NCBI GenBank assembly: GCA_026005075.1
Contig: BPKJ01000003.1
Location: 186,001 to 250,000, forward strand
DNA: 64,000 bases
DNA from: Lysobacteraceae bacterium
Lineage (GTDB): Bacteria; Pseudomonadota; Gammaproteobacteria; Xanthomonadales; Xanthomonadaceae
Direction of reading: 5' to 3'
Of this stretch, positions 23,234 through 32,388 are shown in pieces. A program made the translations under genes and the position numbers. Every line of letters begins with the position of its first letter. The stretch's first letter is position 1. A model generated the notes under the pieces. It ran no database searches. It was not told the origin of the DNA and saw only the letters and a list, made by a program, of their open reading frames with translations.

Positions 23234-24415
23234 ATGGCGGTGGAACGTGTGACGAGGACGGGCTGGCTGGCGCGCGTGCGCGGCGCATTCGTCGGTGTGC
23301 TGGTCGGTCTTCTGCTGGTTGCGGGCGCCGGCGTGCTGCAGTTCTGGAACGAGGGTCGCACGGTGCGGCAGCGGATCCTGCTCGAGACCGGGCAGCGCGA
23401 GGTCGTCTCGATCGATGCCGCCGAGGCCGCCCGCCACGAGGGCCGCCTCGTCCATCTCAGCGATCGCGTCCATGCCAGCGGCAAGGTGGAGGACCCCGAG
23501 TTCAACCAGATCGCCGAGGGCTTGGGCTTGCGGCGCAGGGTCGAGATGTACCAGTGGCGCGAGCGCAAGGAAACACGCGAGGAAACCTCGGTCGGCGGCA
23601 GCAAGACCCGGCGCACCACCTACCACTACGAGCAAGTCTGGGACGATGACCTCATCGACAGCGGACGGTTTGCCGAGCCCGAGGGACATCGCAATCCGGA
23701 GCGGATGCCGTTTTCCTCGCGTCGCTGGCTGGCGCGGGAGGTGTGGCTTGGCACGGTGCGACTGGATCCGCAGGTGATGGACGAGATCGACGGCTGGAAA
23801 CCGATGGCGGTGCAGGCGGAGCGACTGCCGCCCAACCTCGCCGCGACCTTCGGCATCGAGGACGGCGTGCTGACCACGGTCTCAGGCGAACCCCGCATCG
23901 GCGATCTGCGGATCCGCTACGAGCGGCTTCCCGAGGGGCCACTCAGTGTCGTCGGCCGGCTTGCGGACGGGGTGCTGGGCCCCGATCCGCGGGAGCAGGG
24001 AACCTTGCTGCTGGTCGAGCGTGGCGCCCACGATGCGGCCTCGATGTTCGCGGCCGCGCACCGGCGCAATGCCGGGATCGGCTGGGCCCTGCGTGGGGCC
24101 GGGTTCGTGGCGATGTGGATCGGTTTTGCGATGGTGCTCGCGCCGCTGGCCGTGCTCGCCGACGTCGTGCCCATCTTTGGGCGGATGACGCGCTGGGTCA
24201 GCGCCCTGATCGGCGGCGTGCTGGCAGCGGTGGTGAGTCTGGTCGCGATCGGATCCGGCTGGCTGTACCACCGGCCGTGGATGCTCGGCGTGCTTCTCCT
24301 CGCGTTGGCGGCAGGGCTGTTCTGGGCCTTGGTGCTGCGCCCGCGCTCGCGTGCAGCCGGGCGATCGGCCGGCCCGCCGCCACCACCACCGCCTTCGCCG
24401 GGGGCGCCGCGATGA
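23234..24415 (+). CDS. TMEM43 (LUMA) family membrane protein
   Basis: N-terminal TM, LQFWNEGRTVRQ, MYQWRERKETREETSVGGSKTRRTTYHYEQVWDDDLIDS, C-terminal TM cluster. Confidence 0.8.
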   Translation: MAVERVTRTGWLARVRGAFVGVLVGLLLVAGAGVLQFWNEGRTVRQRILLETGQREVVSIDAAEAARHEGRLVHLSDRVHASGKVEDPEFNQIAEGLGLRRRVEMYQWRERKETREETSVGGSKTRRTTYHYEQVWDDDLIDSGRFAEPEGHRNPERMPFSSRRWLAREVWLGTVRLDPQVMDEIDGWKPMAVQAERLPPNLAATFGIEDGVLTTVSGEPRIGDLRIRYERLPEGPLSVVGRLADGVLGPDPREQGTLLLVERGAHDAASMFAAAHRRNAGIGWALRGAGFVAMWIGFAMVLAPLAVLADVVPIFGRMTRWVSALIGGVLAAVVSLVAIGSGWLYHRPWMLGVLLLALAAGLFWALVLRPRSRAAGRSAGPPPPPPPSPGAPR

Positions 24416-25786
24416 GGCGCCTGCCGCCGCGCCGCGGTCCGGGACGCCGGAGGTTCCTCGGCCAGGCCCTGCTTGCCGGGCTGGGCGGGCTGTGCCCGCT
24501 GCCCGTGGCAAGGGTGTTTGCCCGGGCGATGGCACCGCGCCTGGTGCCCGGCTACGGGCCCCTGCGACCCGTGCCGGATCAGGCCACCGGCCTGCCGCTG
24601 CTGGCCCTGCCGGACGGGTTCTCGTACCGCAGCTTCGGTTGGGCCGGCGAGAGGCTGGCCGACGGCAGTCCCTGTCCCGGACGCCACGACGGCATGGGTG
24701 TGGTGGCCCTTCAGGGTTCCACGGTCACGCTGGTGCGCAACCACGAGCAGACCGCGCTGGAGGGTGCCTTCGGTCCGGATGCGGGGCACTACGATCCGGC
24801 CTGCAGCGGTGGGACCACGACCCTGCGCTATGACCTCGAGCGCGGCGAACTGGTCGAGGCCTGGGCCTCGCTCTCGGGAACCATGCAGAACTGTGCCGGT
24901 GGCGTCACGCCCTGGCAGGCCTGGCTGAGCTGCGAGGAGTTCGTGGCGCCCGAGGGCAACGGCCTTGCACGGCCCCACGGCTTCGTGTTCGAGGTGCCGG
25001 CGACCGGCCTTGCCCGCCCCGAGCCCCTGCGCGCCATGGGCCAGTTCCGCCACGAGGCCGCTGCCGTGCATGCGCCCCTCTGGCCTGGTCTACCTGACCG
25101 AGGATCTGGAGCCGAGTGCGGGCTTCTACCGCTTCGTGCCCAAGGTGCCGGGCCGCCTCGCCGAGGGCGGCGCGCTGTTCATGCTGCGCGTGCCGGGCCG
25201 GCCGGATCTGCGTCGCGGTGTTCCGCTGGGAGAGCGGTTCGCGGTCGAGTGGGTGCCGATCGAGCATCCCGACCGCGGTCATGATCCCGCGACCGGGCGC
25301 ATCTCCGGCGTGCACGATCAGGGCATCGCCGCAGGTGGCAGCCGGTTCACCCGGCTCGAGGGCTGCTTCGCCGCCGACGATGCGATCTACTTCACGGCGA
25401 CCAACGGAGGCAGCCATGCCGCCGGCCAGGTCTTCTGCTACCGCCCGCAGGAGGACTCGCTGGAGATGGTCTTCCAGTCGGTGCCGGAGAGCATGCTGCA
25501 CTACCCGGACAACGTGTGCCTGAGTCCCCGTGGCGGTCTCCTGATCTGCCAGGACAGCCCGGACGGCCGCCAGCACCTGTGGGGGCTGACGCCCGACGGC
25601 GGCCTGTTCCCCTTTGCGCGCAACGAGGTGGTGCTCGACGGCCATGCCGGCTTCAAGGGCGACTTCCGCCGCGCGGAGTGGGCCGGGGCCTGCTACAGTC
25701 CGGATGGCCGCTGGCTGTTCGCCAACGTCTACGCGCCGGGGATCAGTTTCGCGATCACCGGCCCCTGGCGGGAGGGATGGGTGTGA
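24412..25786 (+). pseudogene. PhoX-like (DUF839) Tat-exported protein, broken by a +1 frameshift
   Basis: RRRFLGQ Tat motif; ORF 24412-25284 carries the N-terminal half and the frame of ORF 24965-25786 the C-terminal half; removing one C from 25075-25078 restores HEAAAVHAPSGLVYLTED. Confidence 0.8.
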
Positions 25787-26190
25787 TGGCAGGCATGGTG
25801 CTGCCGGTCGTGTCGGTCTGGGCCGCCCTGATGGGGCTCTGGATGCTGGTGCTGACCGTGCTGGTGATCCGCCACCGGCGGCGCGCGGGGGTGGGGCTTG
25901 GCGATGGCGGCGACCCTGGGCTCGCCCGCGCCATCCGCGTGCACGGCAACGCGGTCGAGAACGTCCCCTTCCAGATCCTGCTGCTGGCGCTGCTCGAACT
26001 CGCCGCGATCCCGGCACCTGTGCTGCACGGGCTGGGGGCGGCGATCCTGGTCTCGAGGCTGCTGCACGCCAGCGGGCTGGGGCGGCGCTCCGGGCGCTCG
26101 CCGGGGCGCTTCTGGGGCATGGCGCTCAGCCTGCTGCTGAGCCTGCTGATGCCGCTGCTGCTACTCGCCCGCGTGCTCGCCTGGATCTGA
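25786..26190 (+). CDS. MAPEG family membrane protein
   Basis: RAIRVHGNAVENVPFQILLLALLELAAIP; 4 TM; start overlaps upstream stop. Confidence 0.88.
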   Translation: MAGMVLPVVSVWAALMGLWMLVLTVLVIRHRRRAGVGLGDGGDPGLARAIRVHGNAVENVPFQILLLALLELAAIPAPVLHGLGAAILVSRLLHASGLGRRSGRSPGRFWGMALSLLLSLLMPLLLLARVLAWI

Positions 26191-26727
26191 GCGGGTCTCG
26201 ATCCGGCCGCCGTCCGGGTTGCGTTCCAGGAAGTACAGGCCGGCGTACAGCTTGGGGTCGATCGAGTAGCCCTCCTGCATGCGCGCGAACAGCCACGCGG
26301 GCGCCTCGCGCCGCGGCACTTCGTGGACGACGATCGACTCGCTGGCGTCGCCACCGCCCGGGCCCACCCGGCGCAGGCCGGTGGCGCGCACGAAGGCGAT
26401 CTGCTCGTTGCTCATGCCCGATGAGCTGGGTCCGGCCATCAGGAACTCGATGCCCTCGGCGGCCCAGCCGGTCTCCTCCAGAAGCTCGCGGCGGGCCGCC
26501 TCCTCGATGGTCTCCTCGTCGCCGAGATCGCCCACCAGCCCGGCAGGCATCTCGATGCTGCGCGCATCGATCGGGATCCGGTACTGCTCGACGAACACGA
26601 TGCGGTCGTCCGGGGTGAGTGCGACGACGATCACCGCGGCGCGGGCGTTGGTGCGCTCGGCGTATTCCCAGTCGTCACGGCAGCGCAGACGTAGGTAGCG
26701 GCCTTCGTGGAGGATCGCATCGGGCAT
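26161..26727 (-). CDS. NUDIX hydrolase (ADP-ribose pyrophosphatase-like)
   Basis: FVEQYRIPIDARSIEMPAGLVGDLGDEETIEEAARRELLEETGW (Nudix box). Confidence 0.93.
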   Translation of the reverse strand: MPDAILHEGRYLRLRCRDDWEYAERTNARAAVIVVALTPDDRIVFVEQYRIPIDARSIEMPAGLVGDLGDEETIEEAARRELLEETGWAAEGIEFLMAGPSSSGMSNEQIAFVRATGLRRVGPGGGDASESIVVHEVPRREAPAWLFARMQEGYSIDPKLYAGLYFLERNPDGGRIETRSDPGEHAGE

Positions 26728-26842
26728 GGGAGGCTCCGGAAGGAAAGCGGAGATCGTACCCGCGTCGCGGCGGCACCGGGAAACCGGCGAGTCTGGGAAC
26801 CTTCGGTCTTGGCGGCGGTCCCAGCGCCCCCCGAAACCATCG

Positions 26843-28261
26843 ATGACCTCCATGCCCAGGACGATCCTCGCGCTGCTGCTTCTCCTGCCCCTGCTGGCCT
26901 CGGCGCAGGCCCTGCCCGGCGGTGCCGATGCTGCCCATGCCGGTGCAAGGCTGTTGCCCGAAAGTGAACTCGACGCCAAGCTCGCCCGCACGACCCTGCC
27001 GGACGGGCTGGAGGTCGCGGCGCGCAGGCTGGCGCGCAAGGGCGAGGCGGTGGAGGCAGCCAAGGTATGGCGGCGGCTGTCCGAGCTGCGCCCGCACATC
27101 GGCCGCTACACCTACGAGATGGCCGCCGAGCTCGCCCGGCGCAACTACAAGACGCTCGCCTACAACGCCCTGCTGCACCTGCAGGGGCAGGGCTATGCGT
27201 TCCGGGTCCAGGACGACCCGCGTTTCGGGCCGGTCGGCGACACCGAGGTCTGGGCCCACATCATCAAGGGATTCGACGCCAACCGTCAGCCCTTCGGGAG
27301 CGCGGAGCGCCGCTTCGAGCTGCCGCGCGAGGACCTGCTGATCGAATCGCTGGCCTGGGATGCCAAGCGCCAGCGGCTGCTCGTGGGCAGCGCCCGCAAC
27401 GGCACGGTGTACGTCGTCGAGGGCAAGGGCAGGCTCTCGCCGCTGGTGGTCGCCGATGCCGAGAACGGCATGTGGGGGGTGTTCGACCTTGCGGTCGATG
27501 CCGAACGCGACGTGCTGTGGGTGGCCTCCACCGCCGTGCCTCATTTCCTGCGCTACGACGCAGAGCGGGATCTGGGTGCGGCCGGGCTGTTCAAGTTCCG
27601 GCTGTCCACCGGCACGTTCATCAAGCGCTTCCTGTCGCCGCGCGTGCCGGGACAGCAGTTCTTCATGTCCTCGCTGGCGCTGGGGCCGGACGGCACGCTG
27701 TATGCCGCCGACGGCGTCAACAACGCGATCTACATGGTCCGGGACGACCAGCTCCGGCGCATCGCCCACAATCCGCTGCTCGGCAGCATTCGCGGCATGG
27801 CCGTCGCGGAGGATGGGCGCACCCTCTACTTCGCCGACTACGAGCGCGGGCTGTTCGGCCTGGAGCTGGCCACCGGGGTGCCCTTCGAGGTTCGCGTTCC
27901 TCCCACCCTCGCCCTGGGAGGCATCGACGGGCTGGTCGTGGACGGCAACGCCCTGGTGGTGGTGCAGAACGGCATGAACCCCAAGCGCGTCATGCGGCTC
28001 GAGCTGGATGCAGGTGGCCGCCAGGTCAGCGCCGTCAAGCCGCTGCTGGCCAATCTCGACGAACTCGTGCTGCCGACCATGGCCACCCGTGTCGGCGGCG
28101 AACTGCTGCTGATCGCCAACAGCCAGAAAGGCAACTACGACCGCTTCGGTCTGGTGCGTGACAAGAACCGGATCGAGGGTACGGTCATCCTCGCCACCGC
28201 GTTGCGTCCGGCGCAGGACCGGGAGCAGGCCGGGCCTGCGCCCTCAGCCGGCGCCGACTGA
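26843..28261 (+). CDS. Secreted beta-propeller (SMP-30/NHL-like) protein with N-terminal helical/TPR-like region
   Basis: Signal peptide; repeated propeller blades LAWDAKRQRLLVGS, SSLALGPDGTLYAADGVNNAIY, GMAVAEDGRTLYFADY. Confidence 0.75.
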   Translation: MTSMPRTILALLLLLPLLASAQALPGGADAAHAGARLLPESELDAKLARTTLPDGLEVAARRLARKGEAVEAAKVWRRLSELRPHIGRYTYEMAAELARRNYKTLAYNALLHLQGQGYAFRVQDDPRFGPVGDTEVWAHIIKGFDANRQPFGSAERRFELPREDLLIESLAWDAKRQRLLVGSARNGTVYVVEGKGRLSPLVVADAENGMWGVFDLAVDAERDVLWVASTAVPHFLRYDAERDLGAAGLFKFRLSTGTFIKRFLSPRVPGQQFFMSSLALGPDGTLYAADGVNNAIYMVRDDQLRRIAHNPLLGSIRGMAVAEDGRTLYFADYERGLFGLELATGVPFEVRVPPTLALGGIDGLVVDGNALVVVQNGMNPKRVMRLELDAGGRQVSAVKPLLANLDELVLPTMATRVGGELLLIANSQKGNYDRFGLVRDKNRIEGTVILATALRPAQDREQAGPAPSAGAD

Positions 28262-29149
28262 ATCGGCCCAGGCCCGGATCCGGCGCCGGCTGGCCGGACC
28301 GACGCGAAGCCGGTCCAGCAGCGGGGCGAGCACCTCGTCGCGAACCGGGCAGGGCCGGTAGCGATCCGGCTCGGTGGCCACCGGGGCATCCGTGGCGATG
28401 GTGGCCAGCTGCCGCGACAAGAGAGCCAGTTCGCGGTGCTCGCGCAGCCGCGCCGCGTGGGCGCGGGCGCCGCGCAGGCGCAGGAAGGGCAGTTCGTCGA
28501 GACGGTCCAGGAGGGCGTCGAGCGAGTCGAAATGGTCGAGCAGCGCGGTGGCCGTCTTCGCTCCGATGCCCGGCACGCCGGGGATGTTGTCGGTGGGATC
28601 GCCTGCGAGCCCGAGCCAGTCCGCGATCCTCTCCGGCCTTGCCCCGTAGCGCTCACGAACCTCATCGGCGGACCAGCGCAGGTTGCGGGCGAGGTCCCAC
28701 TGCGCGTCGCCGCGCCTGAGCAACTGCGAGAGATCCTTGTCGGCGGAGACGATCAGGCCCGAGAAGCCCTGTCTGCGCAGGGCGTGCAGAGCGCTGCCGA
28801 TCAGGTCGTCGGCCTCGAACCGGGGATCGGCCTGCTCGGGAAGGCCGAGCGCCGCGCACAGCTGGCGGCAATGGTGGAACTGCCTGAGGAGATCGTCGGG
28901 CGCCGGTTCCCGGTTGGCCTTGTAGGCCGGATAGAGCTGGTTGCGGAAGGAGCTTTCCAGCGACGCGTCGAAGGCGACGAGGATGTGACCGGGGCGCTCC
29001 TGTTCGAGCAGGCCGAGCAGCATGCGCAGGAAGCCGTGCACCGCCTGGACCGGCCGCCCGTCCACGTCCACGAAGGTGTCCGGCATGGAGTGCCACGCGC
29101 GGAAGACGTAGATGCTGGCGTCCACCAGCACCACGCGGTCACCGCTCAT
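28244..29149 (-). CDS. 5'-3' exonuclease / flap endonuclease (Xni-like, stand-alone)
   Basis: LVDASIYVFRAWH, FDASLESSFRNQLYPAYKANR, EADDLIGS, GDPTDNIPGVPGIGAKTATALL. Confidence 0.92.
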   Translation of the reverse strand: MSGDRVVLVDASIYVFRAWHSMPDTFVDVDGRPVQAVHGFLRMLLGLLEQERPGHILVAFDASLESSFRNQLYPAYKANREPAPDDLLRQFHHCRQLCAALGLPEQADPRFEADDLIGSALHALRRQGFSGLIVSADKDLSQLLRRGDAQWDLARNLRWSADEVRERYGARPERIADWLGLAGDPTDNIPGVPGIGAKTATALLDHFDSLDALLDRLDELPFLRLRGARAHAARLREHRELALLSRQLATIATDAPVATEPDRYRPCPVRDEVLAPLLDRLRVGPASRRRIRAWADSVGAG

Positions 29150-29724
29150 GGCTGCCAGACCGCGAAATGGTCGGCAAGGGCCGGTCGCTGCCGCTCGGGG
29201 GCTTCCAGCTGGCGTTGGCCGACATGGATGAAGCCGAGGATGCGCTCGTTCGCGGCAAGACCCAGGAATGCGGCCACCTCGGGGGCGTAGGCGGCCCAGC
29301 CGGTCAGCCATTGTGCGCCCAGCCCTTCGGCCTCGGCCGCCAGCAGCAGCGAGAAGCACACGCAGGCACCGGACAGCAGTTGCTCCTGCTCGGGAATCCG
29401 GCTTGATCCGTCGATGCGCGCGATCACCACGAGGATCACGGGCGCGGTTCCGAGTTTCTGGCGCTCCTTGTCGAGCTGCGCAGGGGCGGGGGGTGGTGAC
29501 TGCGCCGCCCGTCGCTGCATCACCCATTCCGTGAAGGTCCGGCGCGGCTCGCCTTCGAGGAGGAGGATGCGCCAGGGCGCGAGGCGACCATGGTCCGGGA
29601 CCCGCAGGGCGGTGCTCACCATCCGCTCCAGCACCGCACGCGCGGGCGGCGGTCCAGCCAGCAGCAAGGAAGGGGTCGAGCGGCGTCTGCGCAGCAGCTC
29701 GTGGAGGGGTTCGGGGTCCGTCAT
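29146..29724 (-). CDS. Nitroreductase family protein
   Basis: RRRRSTPSLLLAGPPP...RVPDHGRLAPWRILLLEG...EGLGAQWLTGWAAY...LGFIHVG. Confidence 0.9.
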   Translation of the reverse strand: MTDPEPLHELLRRRRSTPSLLLAGPPPARAVLERMVSTALRVPDHGRLAPWRILLLEGEPRRTFTEWVMQRRAAQSPPPAPAQLDKERQKLGTAPVILVVIARIDGSSRIPEQEQLLSGACVCFSLLLAAEAEGLGAQWLTGWAAYAPEVAAFLGLAANERILGFIHVGQRQLEAPERQRPALADHFAVWQP

Positions 29725-29759
29725 GGCGTAAAGAAATTTTCCGCTTGAAACCTTTGTTG

Positions 29760-29775
29760 TGTGATGGATGTCACG
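29760..29775. promoter_or_regulatory. Candidate CRP/Clp-type binding site
   Basis: TGTGA-TGGATG-TCACG matches the CRP half-site pattern TGTGA-N6-TCACA at 9 of 10 positions, in the divergent intergenic region. Confidence 0.5.
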
Positions 29776-29871
29776 CTGAAGCGGCGCGAAGCGCGAGTCG
29801 TTTCACGCTTGCTGGCCCATTCGCGTCACTATACTCACCTGCACGACACCCGCTCCCGAAGGCCCAGGAAC

Positions 29872-32310
29872 ATGGAATCGCCCGCGCCCAACAACGTCAT
29901 CGAGATGGCAGGCCGTGGCCAGGGTCCGGCCCATCCCGAGGCCTTCGCCGAGGTGCGCACCATCGGTCTGCGCAAGCTTTGCGGCGTGCTGGCCGACGTG
30001 CTCGACCGCTCCGACGATGCCCTGTTCGACTTCGTCCAGCGGACCAAGAGTAGCAGCGAACAGCAGGAATTCTTCGATGCCATGCGGGAGCTGCGCCGGC
30101 GCCGTGGCGAAGTCGAGCAGCGCTTCCGGCAGGCGCTGGTCGATTCCTTCGTGGGGCTCGAGCGGCGCCGTCCGGTCAAGGTCAGCCTGCACCCGGCCGA
30201 GGCCGGCGAGGCGGGGCTGAGTCTTCTGTCCACCGACGAGCTCGAAGAGCAACTCGCCGCCGAGCAGGTCTCCGGAGTGGCCGATCGGCGTCACGCCGAG
30301 GCCCTGCGGCAGCTCGAGCTGCGGCTTGCCAAGACCGTCGGCATTCCGCTGCTCGATCCCGAGGCCCTGCCGGTGGGCCCGAACACGGTCTGCGCGGCCT
30401 TCCGCAGCGGCTTGCAGGGCCTCGAGCTGACGATCAAGGCCAAGCTGGTCCTGTACAAGCTGTTCGAGCGGGAGCTGCTCGACGCCATGGGCGGGCTGCT
30501 CCACGAATGCAACCAGCGTCTGCATCAGGCCGGCATCCTGCCGGCGGTGCCGCCGACCCGGTCGCCTACGGTGCGGCGGGACGACGGCATCGTCCGGCAG
30601 ACGGTCGGTGACCGCAGGGACGGCGAGGGCGCAGGGTACCCCTCGCAAACGCCGCGAACCGTGGGGCGAAGCGCAGGCTCGGGCATCACCGGGGGCGGCT
30701 CGGAGCATCCGCCGGAGACGATCGACTCGATCTTTGCCTCGGTGCGCGACCTCTGCCAGGCCGTGCTCGAAGCGCAGCGGATGGCGGCGGCAGGTCTGCG
30801 TCCGGGCGAACCCGCGGCCAGGGTGACGCCCCTGCCGCCGCGACCGACGCTCGGCGAGCGCCATGCGCTGTCCGCGTTGCAGTCGCTGCAGGGCAACCCG
30901 CCCGAATCCCTGCTCAGGGCGGTGGACGACCCGCAGGTCTCGCTGAGCCAGCTGCTGAAGGAGGAGCTGCTCAAGCAGGCCGAGCGCATGCAGCTTGGCG
31001 AGCCGGGTGCGGGCCTGGTCGAGCAGGACGAGCAGGCCCTGTTCCTGGTCGGCCTGCTGTTCGATGTGCTGCTCAGCCAGCGCAGCTATGAGCGTCCGGT
31101 TCGCCAGCAGTTCGTGCGGCTCACGGTTCCCTACGCGCGCGCCGCGATCCTCGACCAGCACCTGTTCGCGCTCAAGACCCACCCGGCGCGCCAGCTCCTC
31201 AATGCGCTGGCCGAGGCCTGCGACGGCAACCGCGGCGAGTCGGCGGCGGAGCGCGATCTCCTCAACCGGGTTGGTGCGGTGGTCGACCGGCTGGTGGCGG
31301 AGTTCAACGAGGACATTGCCATCTTCTCCGAGCTGGAGGCGGAGTTCCGCGCCTTCCTCGACCAGCACCGCAAGCGCGTCGAGCTCGCCGAGAAGCGTGC
31401 CGCCGAGGCCCAGAAGGGCCGGGAGCGGCTGGACGAGGCCCGCGCCATGGCGCAGATGGAGCTCGCCACCCTCATGGGGGCACGCTCCGCGCCTCCGGTG
31501 ATCGAGCTGTTCCTGGGGCGCTACTGGACCCACCACCTGGCCGTGGTCTACCTGCGCGAGGGCGGCGCTTCGCCGCGCTACGCCGAGGCGCGCAAGGCCG
31601 GGGAGCGGCTCTGGAACCTGCTGCTGGACTGCGAGTCCGGCAAGGATGTCCCGGACGGCTGGAGGGATGCGCTGCTGCCGGTGCTGGCCAGTTCGGGCGT
31701 GACCGGCCCGTCCGCGACCGAGGTCCTCGATGCCGTCGAGTGGGTTCTGCTGGCGGTGCGTCTTGGCCGGCACGAGGCAGCCAGCAGCCATCCCCTGCCG
31801 GCGGCCATGCAGAACCTGCCGCCGCTGGAGGAGGGAGCGCCGGACGCGGCGGTCGAGGGCGCGGCCGCTGCGACGTCTGCCGCGCAGGCGCCGGCCGCCG
31901 AGGGCGGCGATGTGCCCGCCGTCGAGGAGGACGCACGGACGGCGCCGTCCGAGCCTGCCTACGACGAGGAGGACGTCGCGCGCATCAAGGCGCTCAAGAT
32001 CGGGGCCTGGGTCGAGTTCATCGGTGACAAGGAGGAGTCGATTCCGGCCAAGCTCAGCTGGATCAGCCCGATCTCCTCGCGGCTGTTGTTCGTGACCCGG
32101 CGGGGGATGCGTCATTGCGCGGCCTTGCCGGAGGAGCTGGCCGCGATGATCAAGCAGGGCCGGCTGCGCCTGCGCATCGGCGATACCGCCTTCGAGTACG
32201 CGATGAGTCAGGTGCTCGGCCGCCTCCGCGAGGCCGTGCCCGAGAATGCGGCGGCCGAGGGCGCGCCAGCCACGGACGGGCAGGACGGGCCTCATTCCGC
32301 TACGGATTGA
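29872..32310 (+). CDS. DUF1631 family protein with C-terminal PilZ-like region
   Basis: RKLCGVLADVLDRSDDALFDFVQRTKSSSEQQEFFDAMRELRRRRGEVEQRF; C-terminus KIGAWVEFIGDKEESIPAKLSWISPISSRLLFVTRRGMR. Confidence 0.88.
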   Translation: MESPAPNNVIEMAGRGQGPAHPEAFAEVRTIGLRKLCGVLADVLDRSDDALFDFVQRTKSSSEQQEFFDAMRELRRRRGEVEQRFRQALVDSFVGLERRRPVKVSLHPAEAGEAGLSLLSTDELEEQLAAEQVSGVADRRHAEALRQLELRLAKTVGIPLLDPEALPVGPNTVCAAFRSGLQGLELTIKAKLVLYKLFERELLDAMGGLLHECNQRLHQAGILPAVPPTRSPTVRRDDGIVRQTVGDRRDGEGAGYPSQTPRTVGRSAGSGITGGGSEHPPETIDSIFASVRDLCQAVLEAQRMAAAGLRPGEPAARVTPLPPRPTLGERHALSALQSLQGNPPESLLRAVDDPQVSLSQLLKEELLKQAERMQLGEPGAGLVEQDEQALFLVGLLFDVLLSQRSYERPVRQQFVRLTVPYARAAILDQHLFALKTHPARQLLNALAEACDGNRGESAAERDLLNRVGAVVDRLVAEFNEDIAIFSELEAEFRAFLDQHRKRVELAEKRAAEAQKGRERLDEARAMAQMELATLMGARSAPPVIELFLGRYWTHHLAVVYLREGGASPRYAEARKAGERLWNLLLDCESGKDVPDGWRDALLPVLASSGVTGPSATEVLDAVEWVLLAVRLGRHEAASSHPLPAAMQNLPPLEEGAPDAAVEGAAAATSAAQAPAAEGGDVPAVEEDARTAPSEPAYDEEDVARIKALKIGAWVEFIGDKEESIPAKLSWISPISSRLLFVTRRGMRHCAALPEELAAMIKQGRLRLRIGDTAFEYAMSQVLGRLREAVPENAAAEGAPATDGQDGPHSATD

Positions 32311-32388
32311 GGATATCCATCGGCGGGCCCCACAAGCGCCGGACCTTGGGATAGGATCGGCATCCGGATCCATCGACAAGGGGGTGCT

